Source: JAAYEA01 sp012689325
GTDB lineage: Bacteria > Chloroflexota > Anaerolineae > JAAYEA01
Length of the DNA stretch: 49,163 nucleotides
Assembly: GCA_036841525.1 (NCBI GenBank)
Contig: DAITVZ010000032.1
Coordinates: 1-49,163 of the forward strand
Direction of reading: 5' to 3'
Shown: piece after piece, positions 8,354-16,464 of the stretch
Layout of the letters: every line of letters starts with the position of its first letter
Numbering within the stretch: position 1 is the first letter of the stretch
Translations under genes and position numbers: made by a program
The notes under the pieces: model-generated
What the model was told of the DNA's origin: nothing
Seen by the model: the letters and a program-made list of their open reading frames with translations, nothing else
Databases searched by the model: none

Positions 8354-8662
8354 ATGTTCGAACTTGCGCAGGAACAGGAGGCCGAGTTGACGCGGCTGTG
8401 CCGCCGGTATGGCGTGCAACGGCTGGAGCTGTTTGGATCGGCCACTGGTCCTCGCTTCAGCCCGCCACGAAGCGACCTGGATTTCCTGGTCGAGTTCGAC
8501 AAGTCTGCCGCGGGCAGGCCGGCCGACCGTTACTTTGGGCTCTGGGAGGCCTTGCAGGGGCTCTTTGGCCGGCCGGTGGACCTGGTCATGATCACGGCGA
8601 TCCGGAACCCCTACTTTCTGCAAGCTATCGAGCCGTCCAGGATGGTGGTCTATGCGGCTTGA
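8354..8662 (+). CDS. MntA-like minimal nucleotidyltransferase (antitoxin)
   Basis: A 102-residue MNT-fold protein. The nucleotidyltransferase signature is intact: Gly28-Ser29, Asp41-x-Asp43 (SDLDFLV) and a third acid at Asp76 (VDLVMI). In characterised HepT/MntA systems the MNT protein transfers AMP to a tyrosine of the HEPN partner and silences it. AAGGAGTGG precedes the ATG at 8354. A longer upstream frame has no homology. It overlaps the HEPN gene by 11 nt, typical of this two-gene operon. Confidence 0.9.
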   Translation: MFELAQEQEAELTRLCRRYGVQRLELFGSATGPRFSPPRSDLDFLVEFDKSAAGRPADRYFGLWEALQGLFGRPVDLVMITAIRNPYFLQAIEPSRMVVYAA

Positions 8663-8990
8663 GAGCAAGAAACTCTTGTACGATGTGCTCCAGGCGGCGG
8701 ACCTCCTGGCGGAATTCACAGAGGGGGCGTCTCTCGACGACCATCTGGGTAGCGCACTGCTGCGATCCGCCGTCGAGCGACAATTCGAGATCATTGGCGA
8801 GGCTATCGGCCAGTTGTCCAAGATCGACCTCGTCGCGGCGCGCCGAATTGACGGGTATCAGCGGATCATCGCCTTTCGCAATTGGCTGATCCATGGCTAC
8901 GCCGTCATAGATGATCGCACGGTGTGGGATCTCTTGCAGGCGCGCCTGCCGCAGCTTCGTGAGGTGAAAGCGCTACTAGACGACGGGTAA
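8652..8990 (+). CDS. HepT-like HEPN ribonuclease toxin (DUF86)
   Basis: A 112-residue all-helical HEPN protein. The catalytic R-x4-H-x-Y motif is intact as Arg76-NWLI-His81-Gly-Tyr83. In studied members Arg and His cleave RNA, and the Tyr is the residue adenylylated by MntA. It starts inside the end of the MNT gene. With both partners intact, the module is probably functional. It lies alone between two minus-strand blocks, as mobile defence or toxin-antitoxin cargo often does. Confidence 0.91.
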   Translation: MRLESKKLLYDVLQAADLLAEFTEGASLDDHLGSALLRSAVERQFEIIGEAIGQLSKIDLVAARRIDGYQRIIAFRNWLIHGYAVIDDRTVWDLLQARLPQLREVKALLDDG

Positions 8991-9031
8991 CCACTGCCTA
9001 GTAGCGCACTATACGCCCACGGCCCTTTCGC

Positions 9032-9583
9032 TTACGGGGCGTTGCGGCTGAGCAGGGGCACGTTGGATGGGTAGCTATAGCCGAACCGCACCCGGGTTAG
9101 GGCGAGCCCTTGCTGCGTCGTGGCTGGGGCTGGCAGTTCCAGAGTGATGAAATAGCCGTAGGTGTCGTTGTCGACCAGGGCGCGCTGCGCCTCCGGCGCC
9201 ACGTTAACCTCAAAGTCCCCGCCCCAGTAGGCGCTCTTGGCGCGGCAGATCTCTTCGAGAAAGCCGCGCCCGCCATGGGCGCGATAGAAGATCACCTCGA
9301 AGCTCTGCGCGGGTGAGCTGTCGTAGCCCAAGATGGTCACCTCGTTCAACGTGGCGCCGTGCGGCAACGAGACCGGCGCCACATAGTGCCCCGTACCGCT
9401 GGTGGTGCGGACCTGCATGCCAAAGTACTCAAAGGCGGTGCTGGGGAACTTGGGCTGAAAGGCCGGCCCGGGGACGCTGACATAGCCGGGGCCTCCCCTC
9501 GGCGCGGCGGCGGCCAGGCCCACCCCCGCCACCAGCAGCACGAACGCCACCAGTGCGATCCAGGCGATGCGACGACGAGTCAT
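9032..9583 (-). CDS. exported protein of unknown function
   Basis: A 183-residue protein with a clear Sec signal peptide (basic MTRRR, hydrophobic core to about residue 25, AAA near the cleavage site). The mature part is probably beta-rich, with many Gly, Ser and Thr residues and no membrane segment. I do not recognise the family. The ATG at 9583 has a weak GGAGG-like site upstream. It stands alone between the toxin-antitoxin pair and a palindromic repeat cluster, so it probably has its own promoter. Confidence 0.75.
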   Translation of the reverse strand: MTRRRIAWIALVAFVLLVAGVGLAAAAPRGGPGYVSVPGPAFQPKFPSTAFEYFGMQVRTTSGTGHYVAPVSLPHGATLNEVTILGYDSSPAQSFEVIFYRAHGGRGFLEEICRAKSAYWGGDFEVNVAPEAQRALVDNDTYGYFITLELPAPATTQQGLALTRVRFGYSYPSNVPLLSRNAP

Positions 9584-9628
9584 GATGTGTGCCTCCTGTG
9601 GGTGGGTTGGGTTGCGCTGAACCGGACG

Positions 9629-9723
9629 CCAGGGACCGAGGTCCCTGGCTTAGTATGGCAAGTCCCCTGCGGCATGGAATGCCGTTGGGACTTGCCGGCT
9701 CAAGCTGGTGAATTCCATTCACC
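9629..9723. repeat. mosaic palindromic repeat, copy 1
   Basis: Three palindromes in a row: CCAGGGACC-GA-GGTCCCTGG (9629-9648); stem GGCAAGTCCC/GGGACTTGCC (9657-9666 and 9687-9696) whose loop holds GGCAT-GGA-ATGCC (9671-9683); and GGTGAAT-TCC-ATTCACC (9707-9723). A second copy lies at 21493-21608, with its central hairpin in the reverse orientation. Confidence 0.88.
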
Positions 9724-9753
9724 GGGAACGATCCCCCGGCGCCGACGACGCTC

Positions 9754-11838
9754 CTACTCGCCGGCGGACTGGGCCGCGCCCACGCGCAGCCCTGCCAAGA
9801 GCAGGGCATGGGCGGCGTTGGAGAGCGGCGCGGCGGGGTTGGCCTCCTGCGCGCAGAGGTCCACATGCACCGCCAGCATCTTGTCTGCGGCGGGGACGTA
9901 GAGGACCCGGTGCAGGCTGTTCTCGCCGAGCCAGTCCACTTGGTACCCCATCACGTCGCCCACCATCAGCTCGGCGACCCGCCCAGCGATCAGCTTGCCG
10001 TCGGCATCCAGGGGGCCGGTGAAGGGCTTTTTGTCGTCTTGCGCCTTTTTCCACTCGTCCTGGATCACCCGCTCCGCCCACTCGGCGGCGGAGAGCCCGT
10101 CCGGGTTATCCGCCAGCAGTAGGTCGGCCTGGTAGGCGGGGCCAGACCAGGCGGCGTCGCCGCTGGCCGCGCGCACGCTGACCTCCGGCCCGAGCAGTTG
10201 CCAGTGGTCGGGCTCCACGTCCTCAACGGTTGCGTGGGCGGGGACCAGCAACTGGAAGCCGGGCCCCATGAAACTGGTCACGCCCTCCACCAGCGGAACG
10301 GTATTGGGCACGCCCTGGGCCTCCGGCGCGCTCACCTGCGCCAGCAACAGGCCCATGACGTCGCTGGCTGCCTCGGCCAGGGGGTAATTCTCCACCGGAT
10401 AGACGTTGTAGGCCAAGGTCGCCATCCGCGTGCGCAGCGAGAGGTACACGACCCGGCGGACGCTATCGCCGCCGAACCAATCCGCCTGCAGGGCGGACTT
10501 GTCGCCCAGGCGCACCAGCGCCAGCTTGTCCTCCACGATCTTGCCGCTCTCGTCCACGGGGCCGGTGAACGGCTCGTTATTGTCCTTGGCCTTCTTCCAC
10601 TCAACGGCCAGCCGCTCGCGCGCCCATTCCTCGGAGGTGGCCTCCTTGGTGTTGGGGTACAGGGCGATGTCCAGCGTGTAGGCCGGGCCCGACCAGGTCC
10701 AGTTGGCGTCGGCGGGACGAATCTCCACAGCGCGCCCGGCCAGCTTCCATACGTTGTCGCCGGCGGTCTCTACCACCGTGTCGGCCACGTAGGGGAGCGA
10801 AAAGCCGGGGCCCTGGAAGAGCCGCAGCCCCGGGGCCACGATCAACGCCTGCTCGCCCATCTCGCCCTGGGCGGCCAGCCGCACCTCCACCGAGTTGAGC
10901 GTGACGATGCTGCCGTCGCGGGGGCTCGTATCGAACACCACCACGCGCCCGGCCTGCTCGCGCGCCGGCTGGGTGAAGGTGATCTCGGCGGAGAAGGGGC
11001 CGCGCTTGCCCAGCTCGGCGGTGATAAAGGCCACCGTCTGGCCGATCAGCTTGCCTTCCTCGTCCAGCACCTGCACGCCCAACTGGTTCTCAAAGCCCAT
11101 CCCCTCGCCGGTCACCAGCAAGGGGCTGGAGATGGCCGCGCCCGGCGCGGGCTCGGTGATGGCGATGTGGCGGTCCGGCGCGCCGCTCTGCCCCGCCAGC
11201 TCGGCAAAGGCCTCGCGCGCCCAATCCATCAGCGCTTGCTGCTGGTCGGCGGTGGCCGCGGTGGTCCCCTGCCCGGTAAAGACCAGGGTGGTGGTCATGT
11301 TATCCGGGCCGCGGGGGTTATCGTCAAAGCGGAAGGAAAAGGAAGCCAGCTCTTTCTGCCAGGCCTGCACCTGCGCCGCCTTGGCCTCGTCCAGCGCGCC
11401 CTGGGCCAGGCGGCCGCAGGGGCCATAGAGGGCGGCGCCGTCCTGGAACAGGGCCAAATCCTGGCATAACCCGGCGATCCCGCCCTCCACGTGGTAGAGG
11501 ATCACCAGCCCCTGAAAGGCCGGGATATCGGCCAGCGGGGGCATGGTGGGGGTGGGCGGCGGCTCGGTCGGCAGGGCGGTGGCCGTCGGCGGAATGGGCG
11601 ACGGGGGTACCGTCGGAGAGGCAGCCGCCTGGGTGGCGGTGGCCGCCTCGACGGGGGCCGTGGCCGGCGCGGTGTGGGTTGCGTCGGGCGCGGCAGTTGG
11701 CGCCAGGGTGTCGGCAGCCGGGGCCGTGGCCGAAGCCTCCGGCTCGGGGCTCGGGACCGGCGTCCATATCCCTATCTTGTCACAGGCGGTGACGGCGAGC
11801 AACAGGCCGAGGACCAGGACTGCAAGCAGCTTTTTCAT
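9754..11838 (-). CDS. large lipoprotein with Ig-like domain and duplicated C-terminal domain
   Basis: A 694-residue protein with a lipobox (AVTAC near residue 19), so it is probably anchored to the outer face of the membrane. An Ala/Pro/Thr-rich linker spans about residues 30-105. A Gmad2-like Ig domain follows near 235-330 (ITEPAPGAAISSPLLVTGEG). Two homologous domains at about 335-500 and 520-690 share GPGF, WSGPAY, EWARE/EWAER, EWKKA and PFTGP motifs. An internal duplication therefore produced the C-terminal half. The function of the repeated domain is unknown to me. Confidence 0.85.
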   Translation of the reverse strand: MKKLLAVLVLGLLLAVTACDKIGIWTPVPSPEPEASATAPAADTLAPTAAPDATHTAPATAPVEAATATQAAASPTVPPSPIPPTATALPTEPPPTPTMPPLADIPAFQGLVILYHVEGGIAGLCQDLALFQDGAALYGPCGRLAQGALDEAKAAQVQAWQKELASFSFRFDDNPRGPDNMTTTLVFTGQGTTAATADQQQALMDWAREAFAELAGQSGAPDRHIAITEPAPGAAISSPLLVTGEGMGFENQLGVQVLDEEGKLIGQTVAFITAELGKRGPFSAEITFTQPAREQAGRVVVFDTSPRDGSIVTLNSVEVRLAAQGEMGEQALIVAPGLRLFQGPGFSLPYVADTVVETAGDNVWKLAGRAVEIRPADANWTWSGPAYTLDIALYPNTKEATSEEWARERLAVEWKKAKDNNEPFTGPVDESGKIVEDKLALVRLGDKSALQADWFGGDSVRRVVYLSLRTRMATLAYNVYPVENYPLAEAASDVMGLLLAQVSAPEAQGVPNTVPLVEGVTSFMGPGFQLLVPAHATVEDVEPDHWQLLGPEVSVRAASGDAAWSGPAYQADLLLADNPDGLSAAEWAERVIQDEWKKAQDDKKPFTGPLDADGKLIAGRVAELMVGDVMGYQVDWLGENSLHRVLYVPAADKMLAVHVDLCAQEANPAAPLSNAAHALLLAGLRVGAAQSAGE

Positions 11839-11887
11839 CGCTTGTCCCCCTCACATAACGTGACCAATCTAGGTGACTGATGACCCT

Positions 11888-11916
11888 ATCATACAACAAT
11901 CCGAGGCAAATTGCAA
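11888..11916 (-). promoter_or_regulatory. sigma-70-type promoter of the lipoprotein gene
   Basis: On the minus strand: TTGCAA (11911-11916), a 17-bp spacer, then TATGAT (11888-11893). It lies about 50 nt before the ATG at 11838. Confidence 0.55.
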
Positions 11917-11931
11917 GTAACAGACGCTATA

Positions 11932-13989
11932 TTACTCGCTGCCCAGCGCGGCCAGGAGAAAGGCCAGCCGATCCGCGGCCTCCGCGATGAGCTTGGCGGT
12001 GGGCTTGCCCGCGCCGTGCCCGGCCTTGGTCTCGATGCGGATCAGGATGGGGGCGGGGCCGCCCTGCGCCGCCTGCAGCGCCGCCGCGAATTTAAAGCTG
12101 TGCGCCGGATAGACCCGGTCGTCGTGGTCGGCGGTGGTGATGAGCGTGGCGGGATAGGCCGCGCCCGCGCGGACGTTGTGATAGGGCGAATAGGCCAGCA
12201 GGGCGGCGAAATCGGCCGGCTCGTCCGGCGAGCCATAGTCGGAGGTCCAGGCCCAGCCGATGGTGAACAGGTGAAAGCGAAGCATGTCCAGCACGCCCAC
12301 GGCGGCAAAGCAAGCGCCAAAGAGGTCCGGGCGCTGGGTGAGGCAGGCGCCCACCAGCAGCCCGCCGTTGCTCCCGCCGCCGATGGCGAGCCGCGCCGGG
12401 CGCGTGTAGCCGTTGGCGATCAGCCACTCCCCCGCGGCGATGAAATCGTGAAAGACGTTCTGCTTGGCCAGCTTTTTGCCGCCGTCATGCCAGGGGGTGC
12501 CGTATTCGCCGCCGCCGCGCAGGCAGGCCTGGGCATAGATGCCGCCGCGTTCCATCCAGACCAGGTTGGCGACGGAAAAGCCTGGCGTCATCGAGATGCC
12601 AAAGCCGCCATAGCCGTAAAGATAGGTCGGCGCGTCCCCGGTGAGCGCGAGCCCCCGCTTGTGGGTGATAAAGAGCGGCACGCGGGCGCCGTCCTTGCTG
12701 GCGCAAAAGGCCAGCCGCGTCTCATAGGCGTCCGGGTCGAAGCCCAGCTTGGACTGGCGGAAGATCGCCCCCTCGCCGGTGGTCACGTCGTAGCGGTAGA
12801 TCGTGCCCGGCGCGGTAAAGCCGGCAAAGGCGTAAAAGAGCAGGGGGTCCTGGCGGCGCGCTTGCAGACCCGCCACCGACCCGATCCCCGGCAGCGGGAT
12901 GTCGCGCACCTTGCGCCCGGCGGCGTCGTACACAGCCAGCTCGCTGTGGGCGTCGTGGAGCCGGGAGAGCACCAGCAGCCCGCCGGCCATCCTGGCGCGC
13001 TCGATGGTGTCGCCCGTCTCGGCGACGATCTCGCGCCAATGGGTCCGCTCCGGCGCGCGGATGTCGATGGCGATGAGGCGATACATCGGCGCGCCGGCGT
13101 CGGTGCGGAAGTAAAAGAGCGGGCCTTCGCTGCCGATGAAATCGTACTCGGCGTCGAACTCGCGCAGCAGCTCCACCATCTGCCCATCGCCCTGCAGGTC
13201 CCGATAAAAGACGCCATTCTCACGATCGGTGCCGCGAAAGACGCCGACCACCAGATAGCGCCCGTCCTGCGTGACCTCGCCCTGAAAAATCCATTCCCTC
13301 TGGTCGGGGCGCTCGTAGGCGAGGAGGTCCTCCTCCTGTGGCGCGCCGAGCCGGTGATAGTAGAGCTTTTGGCCATAGACAGCGCCCTTGTACTCGTTCC
13401 CCTCGGCGGGGCGGTCGTAGCGGCAATAATAAAAGCCCGCGCCATCGGGCCGCCAGGCCGCGCCGGAGAACTTGACCCAGCGCAGCAGGTCGGGGAGGTC
13501 GCGCCCGGTCTCCACCTCGCGCACGCGCCACTCTTGCCAATCCGAGCCGGAGGCCGAGACGCCATAGGCCAGCCAGCGCCCGTTGTCGCTGACCTCGTAG
13601 CCGGTGAGGGCCACGGTGCCATCCTCGGAGAGGGCGTTGGGATCCAGCAGGGGCTGGGGCTCTGCATCCAGCGACGCTTGCCAATAGAGCACGCCCTGGT
13701 TGAGCAGGCCGGGGTTGTAGGTGTAAAAGACCCTGCTGCCCCGTCGGAAGGGGACGCCGTACTTTTCATAATCCCAGAGCGCGGTGAGCCGTTGGCGGAT
13801 CTCCTCGCGCGCGGGGAGTTTGGCCAGGTAGCCGTGGGTTAGCTCGTTCTCCGCGGCGACCCACTGTTGGGTCTCGTCCGCGTCGAGGTCTTCCATCCAG
13901 CGGTAGGGGTCGGCCACCGGCGTGCCATGCAGCACCTCGAGGGTGTCGCCGCGCCGGGCGGGGGGATAGGTCAAGGGTGTGCGTGGCAA
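11932..13989 (-). CDS. prolyl oligopeptidase (S9A serine peptidase)
   Basis: A 685-residue cytoplasmic prolyl oligopeptidase (EC 3.4.21.26 type) that cleaves short peptides after proline. The N-terminal segment (DPYRWMEDLD near 30) and propeller precede an alpha/beta-hydrolase domain. The catalytic triad is visible: Ser540 in GGSNGG, Asp about 624 in DHDDRVYP, and His658 in KAGHGAG. The length is normal for the family. It starts with TTG at 13989, supported by AGGAGG 5 nt upstream. There is no signal peptide. With the M55 enzymes it points to peptide use. Confidence 0.95.
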   Translation of the reverse strand: MPRTPLTYPPARRGDTLEVLHGTPVADPYRWMEDLDADETQQWVAAENELTHGYLAKLPAREEIRQRLTALWDYEKYGVPFRRGSRVFYTYNPGLLNQGVLYWQASLDAEPQPLLDPNALSEDGTVALTGYEVSDNGRWLAYGVSASGSDWQEWRVREVETGRDLPDLLRWVKFSGAAWRPDGAGFYYCRYDRPAEGNEYKGAVYGQKLYYHRLGAPQEEDLLAYERPDQREWIFQGEVTQDGRYLVVGVFRGTDRENGVFYRDLQGDGQMVELLREFDAEYDFIGSEGPLFYFRTDAGAPMYRLIAIDIRAPERTHWREIVAETGDTIERARMAGGLLVLSRLHDAHSELAVYDAAGRKVRDIPLPGIGSVAGLQARRQDPLLFYAFAGFTAPGTIYRYDVTTGEGAIFRQSKLGFDPDAYETRLAFCASKDGARVPLFITHKRGLALTGDAPTYLYGYGGFGISMTPGFSVANLVWMERGGIYAQACLRGGGEYGTPWHDGGKKLAKQNVFHDFIAAGEWLIANGYTRPARLAIGGGSNGGLLVGACLTQRPDLFGACFAAVGVLDMLRFHLFTIGWAWTSDYGSPDEPADFAALLAYSPYHNVRAGAAYPATLITTADHDDRVYPAHSFKFAAALQAAQGGPAPILIRIETKAGHGAGKPTAKLIAEAADRLAFLLAALGSE

Positions 13990-14024
13990 GTCGTCCTCCT
14001 CTGAACCTTAATCTCTGCTAGAGC

Positions 14025-14067
14025 GGCCCCCGAGCCTGAAGCCTTCCTAGGCTTAGCCTCGGGGGCC
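14025..14067. repeat. intergenic hairpin
   Basis: Ten-base arms GGCCCCCGAG (14025-14034) and CTCGGGGGCC (14058-14067) enclose a second stem, AAGCC/GGCTT. It lies between the sugar dehydrogenase stop and the peptidase start on the minus strand. No U-tract follows on either strand, so it is a possible RNA-stability or pausing element rather than a canonical terminator. Confidence 0.55.
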
Positions 14068-14076
14068 CGGCTCGCC

Positions 14077-15510
14077 CTAGGGCGTCACGATCTTGAAGAC
14101 CTTGCCGGTCTCGCCGGCGGGCCCCAGGTTATCCGTGGTGAGGGCATAGACCTCGCCGGAGAGGTCCTGGCCCATGCCCAGCAGGAAGGCTCCCAGATGC
14201 CCCTCCGGGTTGCTGGCGACGCGTAGCTCGTGGACGCGCCACAGCCCCGCGGCGCGCGGCTCGGCCAGCAACAGCCGGCCCCGACCTGGGGGCGCAAAGC
14301 CGACCTTGTTCCACATGCCAAAGACATACTTGGCTTGCAGCGCCGGCAGCGCGGTGCCGCGGTACACATAGCCACCGACCACCGCCAGGCCGACCCCGCC
14401 GGGGTTCTTGCCGTTCAGCAGCTCGATCACCGGGTCCAGCAGCGGCGCGCCCGAAGGCGTCGTGGCCGGGCAGTCCGCAGGCGGCACGGTCGGTTGGGCC
14501 GCGTCAAAGCAATGCGTGCCCTCTCGCACGTTCCAGCCATAGTTACCCCCGCTGATCACCACGTCCACCTCTTCCCACAGCTCTTGCCCCACATCGCCCA
14601 CCAGCAAGGCGTGATTCCCGCCCATGTCGAAGGAGAAGCGATAGGGGTTCCGGAAGCCGTAGGCATAGATCTCGTCCAGGCCCTCGGTCTCTCCCACGAA
14701 TGGGTTGTCCGCGGGGATGGCATAGGGCTGACCCTGGTTCACGTCGATACGCAACATGCTCCCCAGGAGGTTGTCCGTGATGTCCTGACCGTTGCCGCCT
14801 TCGTTAAAGGCATACCAGTCCGCCACATGACCGAGCCCCTCATCGTCGCGGTTGCCGCCATCGCCCAGCGAGATGTACAGGTAGCCATCAGCGGGGCCAA
14901 AGGCGAGCCCGCCGCCGTTGTGGTTCGATTGCGGCTGGTCCACTCTCAGCAACACCCGCTCCGAGGCCGGGTCGGCCAGGTTCGCGTTGCCGGCCAAGAC
15001 CTTGAACTCGGAGACGTGGCTGGTATGGTTGAAGCCGGCTGGCCCGCCCTCGCGGAGCGGCGCGCTATAATAGACGTAGAACAGGCCGTTTGTCGCGTAA
15101 TCGGGGTGGAAGGCCAGCCCCAGCAGGCCGCGCTCGTCATAGTTGGCCCGCACTTCGACCATCTTGGCGCGCAGGTCCAGGAACGGCTCGGCCAACAGGC
15201 TGCCGCCGGCGACGATCCGGATCAGGCCCGCCTGGTCGGCGATGAACAACCTGCCGCTGCCATCGGGCGGCTGCACCAGGGCCACCGGCGAGGTGAGCCC
15301 CTGGGCGACCAGTTCCAGGCCCACCGCCGCGGGGGGACTGCTGGCCTCGCGCCCAATGCTGGGCAGGTGCAGTATCGTCGGCCCGTTGGCGGCCCGGGCC
15401 ACGGTTGCTTGATCACTGACCACGGCCAGGGGCTGCCACGGCGGTCCCCATAATCCGACCAATGCGATAGCGGCGGCCATGGCCACCCTGAGCATCGTCT
15501 TGGTAAACAT
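14077..15510 (-). CDS. secreted PQQ-type sugar dehydrogenase (glucose/sorbosone dehydrogenase fold)
   Basis: A 477-residue exported beta-propeller of the GSDH family. These are periplasmic or extracellular, often PQQ-dependent, aldose oxidases. A signal peptide covers about the first 45 residues. Family motifs include ERGLLGLAFHPDY, SNHNGGGLAFGPDG-like text, YISLGDGG, GSMLRIDV and YGFRNPYRFSFD. Shortly after the signal region lies ILHLPSIGR, resembling the LPLLL motif seen in other secreted proteins here. ATG at 15510 has AAGGGAGAG upstream; a GTG at 15534 is less likely. No PQQ biosynthesis genes are in the window, so the cofactor is uncertain. Confidence 0.88.
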   Translation of the reverse strand: MFTKTMLRVAMAAAIALVGLWGPPWQPLAVVSDQATVARAANGPTILHLPSIGREASSPPAAVGLELVAQGLTSPVALVQPPDGSGRLFIADQAGLIRIVAGGSLLAEPFLDLRAKMVEVRANYDERGLLGLAFHPDYATNGLFYVYYSAPLREGGPAGFNHTSHVSEFKVLAGNANLADPASERVLLRVDQPQSNHNGGGLAFGPADGYLYISLGDGGNRDDEGLGHVADWYAFNEGGNGQDITDNLLGSMLRIDVNQGQPYAIPADNPFVGETEGLDEIYAYGFRNPYRFSFDMGGNHALLVGDVGQELWEEVDVVISGGNYGWNVREGTHCFDAAQPTVPPADCPATTPSGAPLLDPVIELLNGKNPGGVGLAVVGGYVYRGTALPALQAKYVFGMWNKVGFAPPGRGRLLLAEPRAAGLWRVHELRVASNPEGHLGAFLLGMGQDLSGEVYALTTDNLGPAGETGKVFKIVTP

Positions 15511-15731
15511 TGTACTCTCTCCCTTCAGATCCACGTCCCCAAGCCAGATAACCGGGCCTGCGTGCGTCGCGGGCTAGCCTGCTGTTCGGCGTGCGGAAGG
15601 GAGAGTCTAGGACGAGCCAAGGCAGGGGCTCCGTGGGAGCACAGGCCTGACTCTTATTGTAGCGCTCAGCGCTGGCTCAGACATGACGAGGGTCATGCTG
15701 ATCGGCGGTCCGCGGCGGGCGCGAGCGCCGC

Positions 15732-15759
15732 TTCCCGCTTGCGCGCGATCGCGTATAAT
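15732..15759 (+). promoter_or_regulatory. probable promoter of the two-component operon
   Basis: A perfect -10 TATAAT (15754-15759) with a weak -35 TTCCCG (15732-15737) at 16-bp spacing. Only about 30 nt separate the -10 from the ATG at 15789. The weak -35 fits an activator-dependent promoter. Confidence 0.5.
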
Positions 15760-15788
15760 ACACCACCAGAGCGCATGGAGCAAAAACG

Positions 15789-16463
15789 ATGAACGAACGC
15801 ATTCTGGTGGTGGATGACGAGAAAAAGATCGCGGACTTCCTTCAGCGGGGGCTGGCCTATGAGGGCTATGGCGTCCGCGTGGCGCACGACGGCGAGAGCG
15901 GGCTGGCCGCCGCGCTGGAGTGGCGCCCTGACCTGGTGATCCTCGATGTCATGCTCCCCGGCATGGACGGGCTGCAAGTCTGCCGCCGCCTGCGCCAGGA
16001 ATCCGACGTCCCCATCCTCATGCTGACCGCTCGCGATAGCGTCTCGGACCGCGTGACCGGGCTGGACATGGGCGCCGACGATTACCTGGTCAAGCCCTTC
16101 GCGCTGGAGGAGTTGCTGGCCCGCGTGCGCGCGCTGCTCCGGCGCAAGGGGGCCGAGGACGATCATCCGCTGCAATTGGCCGACCTGGCGCTGGACCCCC
16201 GCACGCGGCAGTCCCGCCGGGGCAGCCGCGCCCTGGACCTGACAAGCAAGGAATTCGACCTGTTGGAGCTATTCATGCGCCATCCGCGCCAGGTGCTCAC
16301 CCGCGAGGTGATCTATGAGCGGATCTGGGGCTATGATTTCGGCGGCGAGTCCAACATCATTGAGGTGTATATCCGCTACCTGCGCGCCAAGCTGGAGGCG
16401 GCCGGCGAGCCGCGGCTGATCCAGACGGTGCGCGGGGCGGGCTATGCCCTGCGGGAGGAGTAA
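15789..16463 (+). CDS. OmpR-family response regulator
   Basis: A 224-residue two-domain regulator. The receiver domain has acidic residues at the VVDDE motif, phospho-acceptor Asp53 (ILDVMLPGMDG), Thr80 and Lys102 (VKPF). The C-terminal winged-helix domain (about 128-222) ends in the usual IQTVRGAGYAL. The next gene is its cognate kinase, starting 1 nt after the stop. It probably controls the envelope genes downstream, but no direct-repeat binding site was identified. Confidence 0.96.
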   Translation: MNERILVVDDEKKIADFLQRGLAYEGYGVRVAHDGESGLAAALEWRPDLVILDVMLPGMDGLQVCRRLRQESDVPILMLTARDSVSDRVTGLDMGADDYLVKPFALEELLARVRALLRRKGAEDDHPLQLADLALDPRTRQSRRGSRALDLTSKEFDLLELFMRHPRQVLTREVIYERIWGYDFGGESNIIEVYIRYLRAKLEAAGEPRLIQTVRGAGYALREE

Positions 16464-16464
16464 G

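Noticed and set aside
11911..13842. Plus-strand frame of 643 codons opposite the prolyl oligopeptidase
   Set aside because: The minus strand carries the complete catalytic triad and family motifs; the plus frame has none.
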